Assembly (NCBI GenBank): GCA_019359375.1
Contig: JAHHHL010000016.1
Coordinates: 80,098-144,097, forward strand
DNA: 64,000 nucleotides
Origin: Lyngbya sp. HA4199-MV5
GTDB taxonomy: Bacteria > Cyanobacteriota > Cyanobacteriia > Leptolyngbyales > Leptolyngbyaceae
Direction: 5' to 3'
Shown: piece after piece, positions 26,129 to 34,125 of the stretch
Numbering within the stretch: the first letter of the stretch is position 1
Layout: each line of letters begins with the position of its first letter
The notes under the pieces: model-generated
Seen by the model: only the letters and a program-made list of their open reading frames with translations
What the model was told of the DNA's origin: nothing
Databases searched by the model: none
Made by a program: the position numbers and the translations under genes

Positions 26129-26764
26129 ATGACTCTTCAACTAGGCGATACCGCCCCAAACTTTACTCAAGAGTCCAGCGAGGGACCCATTGATTTCTAC
26201 AACTGGGCAGGCGATAGCTGGGTCGTTCTCTTCTCCCATCCCGCCGACTATACGCCTGTTTGCACCACCGAACTGGGCGAAGTTGCAAAACTCAAGCCCG
26301 AATTCGATAAGCGGAACGTGAAAGTGCTGGCGCTCAGCGTAGATCCGAATGATTCCCACAAGGGTTGGATCGACGATATCAACGAAACGCAAAAAACGAC
26401 CGTTAACTATCCCCTGCTGGCAGATGCCGATCGCACCGTGTCTGATCTGTACGGCATGGTTCACCCCAACGCCAACGCAAAGATCACAGTTCGCACGGTC
26501 TTTGTGATTGATCCCCAGAAAAAGCTGCGCCTGACGCTGACCTACCCCCCCAGCACTGGACGCAACTTTGACGAAATTTTGCGGGTGATTGACTCCCTAC
26601 AATTGACCGACAACTACGGTGTGGCAACCCCCGTGAATTGGAAAGATGGCGATGACGTGGTCGTTGTGCCCTCCATTTCCACCGAAGACGCGAAGAAGAA
26701 GTTTCCGAAGGGTCTGACTGAAGTGAAGCCTTACCTGCGTCTGACACCCCAACCCGATAAGTAG
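26129..26764 (+). CDS. 1-Cys peroxiredoxin (Prx6 type)
   Basis: 211 residues. The peroxidatic cysteine lies in HPADYTPVCTTELGEVAKL, followed by LSVDPNDSHKGWIDDI, TVRTVFVIDPQKKLRL and YPPSTGRNFDEILRVIDSLQ, all hallmarks of Prx6-type 1-Cys peroxiredoxins. The C-terminal dimerisation arm (VNWKDGDDVVVVPSI, AKKKFPKGLTEVKPYLR) is complete. It reduces hydroperoxides in the cytoplasm. A CAGGAAAG ribosome-binding site precedes the ATG, and a strong terminator hairpin follows (26792-26828), so it is a single-gene unit. Confidence 0.95.
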   Translation: MTLQLGDTAPNFTQESSEGPIDFYNWAGDSWVVLFSHPADYTPVCTTELGEVAKLKPEFDKRNVKVLALSVDPNDSHKGWIDDINETQKTTVNYPLLADADRTVSDLYGMVHPNANAKITVRTVFVIDPQKKLRLTLTYPPSTGRNFDEILRVIDSLQLTDNYGVATPVNWKDGDDVVVVPSISTEDAKKKFPKGLTEVKPYLRLTPQPDK

Positions 26765-26791
26765 ATCGATCAGAAAGCTAAATTACTATAA

Positions 26792-26828
26792 GACGCGATC
26801 GTCCAGCATTGGGCGATCGTGTCTTTTT
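26792..26828 (+). terminator. Rho-independent terminator of the peroxiredoxin gene
   Basis: Ten-base arms GACGCGATCG (26792-26801) and CGATCGTGTC (26814-26823) with one mismatch, a 12-base loop, then TTTTT. It starts 28 bases after the stop codon. Confidence 0.85.
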
Positions 26829-26871
26829 GCAATGGTTTTTCTGCCATGAATCGTGATGTAGTCGGCGATCC

Positions 26872-26899
26872 GTAGGGACGTTACAGGTAACGTCCCTAC
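26872..26899. repeat. GTAGGG palindrome family, copy 1
   Basis: Perfect 13-bp arms GTAGGGACGTTAC and GTAACGTCCCTAC with a 2-base loop. Related palindromes lie at 39956, 48861 and 58023. Confidence 0.8.
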
Positions 26900-26972
26900 A
26901 AAATCGTGAACAATATTTCTAAAACACCACCCAAGAGTGGGCAGAACGCCAATTTACAGGGTTGTCTCTGGG

Positions 26973-27767
26973 TCAATGCCCATCCGGATCAACACCCATT
27001 GATCGCAGCCGTTCTTGCAGTTGAGCAACCTGCGCTTCAGCCTGTTCTGCGCGCTGGCGTTCTTGCTCCGCCCGCAGACGTTCCTGTTCTGCCCGCTGGC
27101 GTTCTTGCTCTGCGCGTTGGCGTTCTTGTTCTGCGCGCTGACGTTCTTGCTCTGCGCGTTCTTCTGCTTGCTGGCGCGATCGCACCTCTTCCCGGAGTGC
27201 CTGTGCGAGTTCACTTGATGCCAGCAATTTTTCGCCCGTGTCTTCCCGGTAAAAAGCGATCCGCTGCCCATCAACGGCTACCTGTAGCTGGAGTGGTGCG
27301 ATGCGGCGATCGGCGATCGGTTCGTAGCGCTCTCCCCGCAACCGAAACCCTCTAAGCTGTTCCTCAATCCACTCGCCTTTGGGGTCAAACTGCCAGTATT
27401 CTTGCACTTCAAGCTGCTCATACAGCGTTCTTTTGAACTCCTGATCCTGCCCTTTTGTGCCCTCAGACGTGATTTCAAAAATCACAATGGGAATCTGCCC
27501 TTCTTCCCAAAGCTTGTAGTTGTCGCGGGGTCCAGGTGTCACGTTCAAGATCACCATAATATCGGGCGCAACCCGTAGCTTTGGGTAGCCCTGGGCGTAG
27601 TAAAGGAACTGGTCAGCAAGCACGATCGCAGGCTGTCCACTGAGATGCTGCCTCAACACGACAACCGCATCAATGATTGCATCGATATGGACGGAGGTTT
27701 CTGCCAACGGCTCACCATCAGAACTGGGATACACGATCGCAGGGGCTTGCGGTAAAAGCGTCGTCAT
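26973..27767 (-). CDS. Uma2 family (DUF820) putative endonuclease with long heptad coiled coil
   Basis: 264 residues from the ATG at 27767; a TTG five codons upstream is less likely. The Uma2 core holds RVAPDIMVILN with the acidic residue, PIVIFEITSEGTKGQD and YWQFDPKGEW. The last ~75 residues form a coiled coil built from RAEQERQ repeated about six times (a 7-residue, 21-base repeat), ending in LQERLRSMGVDP. The tail matches in style that of the gene at 34-765 and probably mediates multimerisation. No operon partner. Family confident; cellular role unknown. Confidence 0.85.
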   Translation of the reverse strand: MTTLLPQAPAIVYPSSDGEPLAETSVHIDAIIDAVVVLRQHLSGQPAIVLADQFLYYAQGYPKLRVAPDIMVILNVTPGPRDNYKLWEEGQIPIVIFEITSEGTKGQDQEFKRTLYEQLEVQEYWQFDPKGEWIEEQLRGFRLRGERYEPIADRRIAPLQLQVAVDGQRIAFYREDTGEKLLASSELAQALREEVRSRQQAEERAEQERQRAEQERQRAEQERQRAEQERLRAEQERQRAEQAEAQVAQLQERLRSMGVDPDGH

Positions 27768-27840
27768 GGGTACCAAAGCCAATACTCAATATCCTTATGG
27801 TACTGCTCAGTTTGGTATGAAAGACCGCATTACAAACTCA

Positions 27841-28239
27841 TCAAGCACTTTGGAAACGCGGATTATGCTTGAGTTCGCTGGGTTCAAAGGCTTGCACCCA
27901 TTCAATAAAAGCAGCATCGATCGGGGTTTGCGGCTGAATCAGCAACGCGACGTAGTGAGCTTTCTGCTTGACCACAATGGCTGAATAATCGGTGCCCAGA
28001 ATGGTGGCGTGGTGAAATCCTTCCAGTTGGAGTGATGACATGAGGAGCGATCGCAACCCCAGCGCTTGAAAAATCGTTTGCACCCAACTCATGTTGTCGT
28101 CATCAGGAGTTGTAAAGTACTCCTTGGGCAAGCCATTTAAGTCAAAAACGGCTGCGCCTACAACATAGTCGGGATAGGGCATGGATAAAAGGTTAGAAGA
28201 TAACGGAGTGGATAGCCGTGGCTGGGTAAGGCTGGGCAT
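27841..28239 (-). CDS. Conserved protein, roadblock/LC7-like
   Basis: 132 residues from the ATG at 28239; longer upstream starts add basic, unconserved sequence. The core (YPDYVVGAAVFDLNGLPKEY, WVQTIFQALGLRSLLMS, FHHATILGTDYSAIVVKQ, YVALLIQPQ) has the alternating helix/strand pattern of roadblock/LC7 domains, which are regulatory modules often linked to small GTPases. No GTPase or MglB neighbour is present. Assigned by fold resemblance only. Confidence 0.55.
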   Translation of the reverse strand: MPSLTQPRLSTPLSSNLLSMPYPDYVVGAAVFDLNGLPKEYFTTPDDDNMSWVQTIFQALGLRSLLMSSLQLEGFHHATILGTDYSAIVVKQKAHYVALLIQPQTPIDAAFIEWVQAFEPSELKHNPRFQSA

Positions 28240-28701
28240 TAAATTGCTCTCACAATATTTTTTATCATGGCTGCAACTCATCGCTGCAACGGAGAAACGG
28301 ATTAAGGTATGGAGTGTTTGCAGTGATCTCAGTCTAGAGAACAGGTGCAGGCGCTGCGACCGTAAAATCCTCACCTACTTTTGAGGGTGCCCATCCCTTA
28401 CGGAGAATGCGATCGGGGAGCATATCTCTTAGCAAAGGCTCTCCCAAACACCAAGGATGTAGTTTACGCAGGGAGCCTTCATACCGTAGAAGGGCTTTAG
28501 CTCAGGTCTCTAAGTGCCTCTAAGCTGCAACGATTTGTGAATTTAGGGGGCGACGCTGCGATCGTGTGTACCAACGTCTGAAGCTACAACCATGTAAATA
28601 TCATCTTGGTTTATGAAGAATGACTGTAAAACGATAGCTCTTCATCACGTTTGAGCTTTGCGCTTTACCGTCGAGCCTATGACCGAGTTGAGCAACAGGC
28701 T
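28240..28701. other. Gap without a recognised gene
   Basis: No open frame with coding character and no RNA gene recognised. It separates the roadblock-like gene from the end of the toxin gene. A fragment near 28606 (GAATGACTGTAAAACGATAG then CTCTTCATC) is loosely similar to one near 29440 on the other side of the toxin-antitoxin pair. Confidence 0.5.
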
Positions 28702-29055
28702 CTACCCTTCAGCCATTCCCCGCTGAATTGCCTCACGAATCTCCTCTAGAGAAACATCCGCTTGATCTGATTTAGCATAAATGACTAACAACAAGATCGA
28801 TCGCTCAGGCAGAATCTGATAAATTACTCGGTACCCACCGCTCTTACCTGTAGGAATATCACTATTTCGCACTCGTTCCTTCAGGACAATATCATCCAGC
28901 CCAACGATGCGATCGCCTTGAAAATCGCCCAATTCCAGTCGTGCGAAGAAAGGCTGAAGATCAGCCTGAATCTGACGATAGCGCTTGGCTAATCCTTTCA
29001 AGCGTCGGAGGAACGGTGCAGAAAAGAAAATCTCCACCTTATCCGACTCACTCAT
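28702..29055 (-). CDS. ParE/RelE superfamily toxin
   Basis: 117 residues. The pattern EIFFSAPFLRRLKGLAKRY, then VLKERVRNSDIPTGKSGGYR and VIYQILPERSILLLVIYAKSDQ, matches the RelE/ParE fold, in which basic residues in the central strands contact mRNA or gyrase. It overlaps the upstream antitoxin gene by eight bases, the usual arrangement with the antitoxin first. Whether it cuts mRNA or poisons gyrase cannot be told from sequence. Confidence 0.85.
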   Translation of the reverse strand: MSESDKVEIFFSAPFLRRLKGLAKRYRQIQADLQPFFARLELGDFQGDRIVGLDDIVLKERVRNSDIPTGKSGGYRVIYQILPERSILLLVIYAKSDQADVSLEEIREAIQRGMAEG

Positions 29056-29302
29056 AGACCTGATCCCACAGTTGGTCGAGCGAATACACCATGCCAGATC
29101 GAGCAGATCTTACGGCATCCTCTAAATCTGCTAAGATGCGTCCCTTTGGTTCATCTTCGTCTATCGAAGAAAGCCCTTCCTCTTCTCTATCCAAAGCCTC
29201 TAAGATTTTCTCCCAAAGCGCGATCGGTACCACGACACCAGTTTGCGTTCCCTGGCTGTCAGTCACATACTGAACCAACTGCTGTATGTCTTTGCCTGAC
29301 AT
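29048..29302 (-). CDS. Antitoxin of the ParE/RelE pair
   Basis: 84 residues from the ATG at 29302; a frame open to 29371 adds 23 residues that look non-homologous. The N-terminus (DIQQLVQYVTDSQGTQTGVV, VPIALWEKILEAL) resembles Phd/RelB-type antitoxins that bind operator DNA and carry a disordered toxin-wrapping C-terminus (RSGMVYSLDQLWDQVYE). Its 3' end overlaps the toxin start by eight bases. The pair is probably autoregulated, but I did not find a clear operator. Confidence 0.75.
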   Translation of the reverse strand: MSGKDIQQLVQYVTDSQGTQTGVVVPIALWEKILEALDREEEGLSSIDEDEPKGRILADLEDAVRSARSGMVYSLDQLWDQVYE

Positions 29303-29743
29303 AGGAGTACGTATCCCACATACGATAGTCTTCACTATAAACAATTTCTGATTGCGCGATCGGTTGCTCAATTGCGTGAAGCGATCGGCAATAGCAGCCT
29401 CTAAAAATCCAGCGATATCTTATCAATTTCTATAGTAAAGAATGACTATAACATCACAACTCTTCATCGCATTCCGTCCTCGCACAACATAGTTTGTGTA
29501 ACGTTCCCGATTAGCGGACAGAGGTCTTTCCCAAAATCAAAATAGCAGCTTTATTTTGGTCGGGTATAACCAGATAAGTTAGGCGGCGGTAGCAAATGTT
29601 AGGAGAACAACAATATCGGAGGGCTGAGAAGGTAGAAGTGAATGACAGATGCAAGCAGCTGAACAAGGAGACTAATATGACATACCACCTAAAGAAAAGG
29701 ATGCTAAGAAAAGCAGTTGGATGCTTCTAATTACTTGGGTCAT
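29303..29743. other. Gap without a recognised gene
   Basis: AT-richer sequence between the NYN gene end and the antitoxin start; it must hold the toxin-antitoxin promoter. No credible open frame, RNA gene or terminator was recognised. Confidence 0.5.
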
Positions 29744-31225
29744 CTAGTTTCTTCCCACTAACTTATCCAAAAAATCTTCTAGTCTGCTATCGAGGTTTTC
29801 GTGGAGCTTAAATGTGTTTCCCTTCTGCTCTATCAAGATACCTACCTCCAATAATTCGTTTAATGCATACTGCAGTCGCTTATGGCTATGATGCTGTGGA
29901 AGCAACCCATCCATTTTGGCTTGGATAACACATGGAGCAATAGGTTGAAAACGTGAATACGATGAAAAAACATTTCCTTTTACAATATCAGGAGGTTCCT
30001 TTTGAATACATTTCTTTATAGCCTTAATCAGAATATGCCACTGCTCTCGCGTAATTGAACTCAGATCCTGTGGGCTATATCCAGGATCTTGAGTTTGTAA
30101 AACGACTTCAGAATCAGTAGTTGGGTCGTTAATCTCTGGGATAGATATTTCTCCAAGATCATTTACAGTGACTTTATTGTCTTTCTCGGCAGAAAGAATA
30201 AATTGTTTGAAGTTCCGAAAGCTGCTGCCATCATCTTTGCGGATTGAAGATATACCTTGGTAAGAAAAATCCGTGTTTGATCTCATCAATTGAGCAATAA
30301 TGCTAAATCGTGTACCTTTCCCTAAAGTTGGAGCTAAGATAACTGCTTTTTCAAGGCACTCAAGAGCGTTTTGATACGTAATTGTTTCAGTTTCCTCATT
30401 GGAATCTAGCTTTCTAATATCAATAAACTCGGCACTTGCTAAAAGCTGATTATTAACCTTTTCTATTTGACCGACTACAACCACTTTCTTCTTAAAGATA
30501 TTTTTCAATGTATTAGTCAAAGGGACAAAATCTCGATCAGAAGTAACAATAATAAACTTCTCAACGTTTGGAAATTGTCTAGCTACTTCAAGACAATCGA
30601 TTGCCAGCTTTATATCTGCACTATTGGCCTTCCCAGTAGAAACATGAACCGTTTCGAAGCCAAGGCTATACAACGCTTGAGCGATATACTTACTCTTTTC
30701 TTGCTGCCAGTTGGCATAAGCAATTTTAATGCTCGGATGCCCCTGAGACTCAGAATACGTTATCAAAGATTCCGCCAAAGGTGATTTCGATCCTTGAGCA
30801 GCAACTCTAACATTTTCATAGTCCCAAAATATAGCAACGTCCCCTTGTGCGGCGGGAAGGACGTTATGTGGATGAACAAATGCATTATCAATTTGAAGGG
30901 GTAATTTCTCACAAACAGCTTCTAAACTATCGATACGCGCTTGAAGAGCACTTAATTGTGAGTGTAGCGGCAAAATTTCCTTGACATCAGTCTTAAGTGA
31001 ATCAACGTGCTCGATCAAGTTAGTGATGGTATTCTGATACTGCCAATCCTCTTTTGTATGTTTAGTTTGTTTTGTCGAAACTAAACCACCTGCAAAAGCT
31101 GCGGACAGAGCAGTAGTACCGACTAATGATGCTCGTCTAACGTCACGATCGGATAGCCAACTCAACCCGAACGCAATGCCGAACGCGATTGGTCCTAATC
31201 CCAAGACAACCCAGCTTTTTGACAT
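29744..31225 (-). CDS. Membrane-anchored NYN-domain RNase-like protein with LOTUS/OST-HTH domains
   Basis: 493 residues. Two hydrophobic segments at ~5-24 and ~33-50 suggest an N-terminal membrane anchor, followed by a short coiled coil (~65-110). A NYN/LabA-like domain spans ~128-270, with acidic metal-site motifs VAIFWDYENVRVA, ADIKLAIDCLEVA and FIIVTSDRDFVPL. Residues ~285-355 (ALECLEKAVILAP to FRNFKQFI) and ~405-480 (WHILIKAIKKCIQK to LNELLEVGILIEQ) look like OST-HTH/LOTUS RNA-binding domains. The NYN plus LOTUS pairing recalls MARF1-type RNases. Codon use is AT-richer than the flanks and HIP1 sites are few, suggesting horizontal acquisition. No partner gene is adjacent. Confidence 0.82.
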   Translation of the reverse strand: MSKSWVVLGLGPIAFGIAFGLSWLSDRDVRRASLVGTTALSAAFAGGLVSTKQTKHTKEDWQYQNTITNLIEHVDSLKTDVKEILPLHSQLSALQARIDSLEAVCEKLPLQIDNAFVHPHNVLPAAQGDVAIFWDYENVRVAAQGSKSPLAESLITYSESQGHPSIKIAYANWQQEKSKYIAQALYSLGFETVHVSTGKANSADIKLAIDCLEVARQFPNVEKFIIVTSDRDFVPLTNTLKNIFKKKVVVVGQIEKVNNQLLASAEFIDIRKLDSNEETETITYQNALECLEKAVILAPTLGKGTRFSIIAQLMRSNTDFSYQGISSIRKDDGSSFRNFKQFILSAEKDNKVTVNDLGEISIPEINDPTTDSEVVLQTQDPGYSPQDLSSITREQWHILIKAIKKCIQKEPPDIVKGNVFSSYSRFQPIAPCVIQAKMDGLLPQHHSHKRLQYALNELLEVGILIEQKGNTFKLHENLDSRLEDFLDKLVGRN

Positions 31226-31778
31226 TTCGTACTGACTCCAGTTTTTCTATAAAAAATACTTCCGTTATAAAAAATCTATCCTGTAAAATTTATGCAAGAT
31301 AACTAGAGCAGCCTGCGTTGATGGATGACCACACCAGCCGCTAAACATGTCAGCATTTACAGCATTAAGATTGAAGCTAGCGGCATGATACCTATCTCGG
31401 AAATCTAGCAGATCGTTCTCGACTCAGCCAAGAAAAATTTATAGAAAGTAAGGACAGGAGCCAATAGTCACCCCTAACCAAAGTCTAAATCTGACGCTAC
31501 CGCCAAAATCTTCAGGAGTGACGGACAGATGCCTCTCTTTTGAAGCAGAATGATCTGCTAGCATGCAAACGCTTGACTATGATTAGCCAAAAATACTATA
31601 CGGAAAGTTTCCGCATAACACCCTCAAGCGGGTGATTAGACAGATGATTTCTGTGTAACATCCCGAAGTCAGGTGGATAGACAGAATCTTTTTGCATCAT
31701 AGGCTTGTTTGAGTGGATAAGCAGAACGTTTACGCATTGCAGGCGATCGCCAGCGGTGGCAAGCAGCTTCCATTACTG
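31226..31778. other. Gap upstream of the NYN gene
   Basis: No gene recognised. It contains the NYN promoter near 31226-31300 (AT-rich) and a degenerate tandem repeat at 31581-31758, listed separately. Confidence 0.5.
31581..31758. repeat. Degenerate ~40-bp tandem repeat
   Basis: About four diverged units of 40-53 bases can be aligned by eye: starts near 31581, 31634, 31676 and 31716, each opening with GATTAG/GATAGACAGA/GATAAGCAGA and closing with GGGT/GGTG/GAGTG. It is non-coding and sits ~20 bases after the end of the convergent pentapeptide gene region. Confidence 0.5.
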
Positions 31779-32684
31779 CTAAACGCGATCGTCTGACACA
31801 ATTGCACCATTGAATTGAGCACGATCGCGCTTCACGTCACTCAAATCAGCCTCGCTTAGAATTGCGCCTTCGAGCATGGCTTCACTTAAGTTAGCGCCGC
31901 GTAGATTTGCCTGGGTGAAATTGGCATCGCTCAAGTTGGCTCGGCTGAGGTTTACGCCGCGTAGATTCGTTTGGTGTGCCGTTGCGTTAGCTAGATTCAC
32001 CCGACTCAGGTTTGACCAGGAGAAATCCGCTCCTGATAGGGTGGTTTGGCTTAAATCGGCTCCGTAGAGGTAGGTGCCGATAAACCATGCGTCGGTCAAA
32101 CTTGCGGCATGAAGGTTTGCGCGGTAAAAGGTTGACTGTCCACATTCGGCGCGATCGAGGTTTGCACGGGTGAGCGTTGCCCTACTGAAATTGGCGGCAA
32201 TAAGCATCGCTTCACTCAAGTTGGCGCGGCTAAGGTCGGCAGCATCTAGATCAGCGTCTCGGAGATTGGCTCCACGCAAATCTGTCGCACTCAAGTCAGC
32301 ATCGCTCAAATCGGCACGCCGTAAGGAAGCGACTCTCAAATCGGCACCGATGAATACAGTCTTACAAAGGTTGGCACCGTTCAACCTGGCAGCGCTGAGG
32401 ATGGCATTGATGAAGGTTGCTTGCTTTAAGGTAGCGTTAACCAGGCTAGCTCTCGTCAGGTTGGCATCGTTGAACGTAGCGCCATCACAACAGGCACCAT
32501 TCAGATTGGTATTGTAAAGGGTTGCGCTGCTGAGGTTTGCACCCTTCAGATTGATACCTTCAAACTGTTTTCCACTCAGCTTGGCATAGCTGAGGTCAGG
32601 CAGAAGCTGAGGCGATCGCCGTCGCCACTCATTCCACTGGGCAACCCCATAGTCTAACTGTGCAAGATGCTCTGAGTTTGCCAT
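31779..32684 (-). CDS. Pentapeptide repeat protein
   Basis: 301 residues from the ATG at 32684; an upstream GTG at 32747 is less likely. After a short leader (LDYGVAQWNEWRRRSPQ) almost the whole protein consists of A(D/N)LXX pentapeptides such as GANLSSATL, RADLSDADLSATDLRGANL and SRANLSDANFTQANL, about 45 or more repeats. These fold into a right-handed quadrilateral beta-helix. No signal or membrane helix is visible. The family is expanded in cyanobacteria and roles are mostly unknown. Confidence 0.93.
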   Translation of the reverse strand: MANSEHLAQLDYGVAQWNEWRRRSPQLLPDLSYAKLSGKQFEGINLKGANLSSATLYNTNLNGACCDGATFNDANLTRASLVNATLKQATFINAILSAARLNGANLCKTVFIGADLRVASLRRADLSDADLSATDLRGANLRDADLDAADLSRANLSEAMLIAANFSRATLTRANLDRAECGQSTFYRANLHAASLTDAWFIGTYLYGADLSQTTLSGADFSWSNLSRVNLANATAHQTNLRGVNLSRANLSDANFTQANLRGANLSEAMLEGAILSEADLSDVKRDRAQFNGAIVSDDRV

Positions 32685-32773
32685 GCTTGCGTCCTCTGCA
32701 CGATCGCATTCCTTAATAAAGGGCTTCTGAACAGCAGGTTCACCCACACCCTACACTCCACACCCCAATACCC

Positions 32774-33415
32774 TCACTCCGTCCGCCGATCGTCCGCACG
32801 ACTCCGTCCAGAGACATTTTCCATTGCCTCCACGACCGCTCCCGCTGCGGCAATGATATCGCGCTCTTCGCCACCCAGGTAGAGTCGTCCAAAGCTTCCC
32901 ACCGCCGAGATTTGCAGAATGTTGATCAGGGCTGCTTTTTCGGCTTCGTTGGCGGCAAGCGCAGCATAGGCGGCAGGTTCGACCTCCATGACGTAGAGCG
33001 TTTGCCCTGCCATAATCATCTGCCCACGTCGGTTGCGGTTAATGAGCTGGGTATGGTGCGGGTCAATGTTGCGAATAATTTGGCTGGAGAGCACGCGAGG
33101 CTTGAGACAGTCTTGCCGCCGCACACCCAGAGTATCCAAAATGGCTCTGCCTGCTGCCTGAATTTCACCCTGGTTGCTGGAATGCACTTCTAATAAACCA
33201 TACAAGCGCTCGACGACTAATACGCCAGGACGCACGACGGCTGATTTGAGGGCGACATCCGTAATGCGGTTAATTTCAATGCCGGGAGAAATTTCGATCC
33301 AGAGGGAGGCATCACCTGGGAGGGGCAAAAACCCGATGGAAACAGTTCCCATGTAAGCCGCGTGTTGGGCTTGCAGGCGATCGATATACACGTAGCTGCG
33401 GAGATCTATACCCAA
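32774..33415 (-). CDS. ccmP: Carboxysome shell protein CcmP (tandem BMC domain)
   Basis: 213 residues with a TTG start at 33415, supported because the encoded [19 protein letters not shown] is the conserved family N-terminus. Two BMC folds: residues ~5-105 ([53 protein letters not shown]) and ~107-205 ([55 protein letters not shown]). CcmP forms pseudohexameric, stacked trimers with a gated pore in beta-carboxysome shells, thought to pass larger metabolites. It is a satellite locus here, away from any ccmKLMN cluster. Confidence 0.93.
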   Translation of the reverse strand: MGIDLRSYVYIDRLQAQHAAYMGTVSIGFLPLPGDASLWIEISPGIEINRITDVALKSAVVRPGVLVVERLYGLLEVHSSNQGEIQAAGRAILDTLGVRRQDCLKPRVLSSQIIRNIDPHHTQLINRNRRGQMIMAGQTLYVMEVEPAAYAALAANEAEKAALINILQISAVGSFGRLYLGGEERDIIAAAGAVVEAMENVSGRSRADDRRTE

Positions 33416-33551
33416 GGTTTTGGTGGCTGAATGGCTAAGTTGGTGTCAACTGGTTGTACGCGATCGATCGCAACGTTGGGTATCCGTCTGCTATTATTCC
33501 ATCTTCTGGTTACTTTCGGGCTGACGACTGGGTAGCAACACACGCAACACT

Positions 33552-34088
33552 CTAAGCAATTAGCTCATTGACAGCAATGCTGAAATCCATCAACACGTTT
33601 TGAGTACTAACAGTATCACTGATGTCATAGAGTTTTTGTTGCTGCGGTGTCATGACCAGGATGCACCGACTATCAGGAAAGATTAACCAGACTTCTTGAC
33701 AAGCTGACTCCAGGTACTCACAAGCTTTCGTAAAGACCTCTTCCGCTATATCTGTGGGCGAAATGATTTCAGCCACTAAAGGAAAGCTGTGGGGCAGTAC
33801 TTTAAAGTCCCCGTATTGGGCGACTAAATCAGGAGGCAGGTAGGCAACATCGGGACAGCGAGTACGATCGACGGTACGACAATGCGTTTCAGTATAGACT
33901 TCACCGCCCTGATGGGTCGCGTCTTTGTGGTTCCCCCAATAGCGCGCGAGCCTCGCTTGAATGCGTCCAGTTTTTGCCGTCATTTCTGGTTTTTCAATCA
34001 GCGTGCCATCAATCCACTCAATATGATCAAGCGGCTGCTGGTTGAATGCTTCAAAGGCGATCGCTGGGGCTTGAACGACGGTTGCCAT
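33552..34088 (-). CDS. Uma2 family (DUF820) putative endonuclease
   Basis: 178 residues, the compact form of the family with no coiled-coil tail. Motifs: HIEWIDGTLIEKP near the N-terminus, RCPDVAYLPPDL with the acidic residue, FPLVAEIISPTDIAEEVFTKACEYLES, and VWLIFPDSRCILVM. The EYLESACQEVWLI stretch is the typical Uma2 C-terminal core. Neighbours (ccmP and speA) look unrelated. Function not established. Confidence 0.88.
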   Translation of the reverse strand: MATVVQAPAIAFEAFNQQPLDHIEWIDGTLIEKPEMTAKTGRIQARLARYWGNHKDATHQGGEVYTETHCRTVDRTRCPDVAYLPPDLVAQYGDFKVLPHSFPLVAEIISPTDIAEEVFTKACEYLESACQEVWLIFPDSRCILVMTPQQQKLYDISDTVSTQNVLMDFSIAVNELIA

Positions 34089-34125
34089 TGTCTTTCATCG
34101 ACTGAGTTGCTTCTCATTATGGCAC

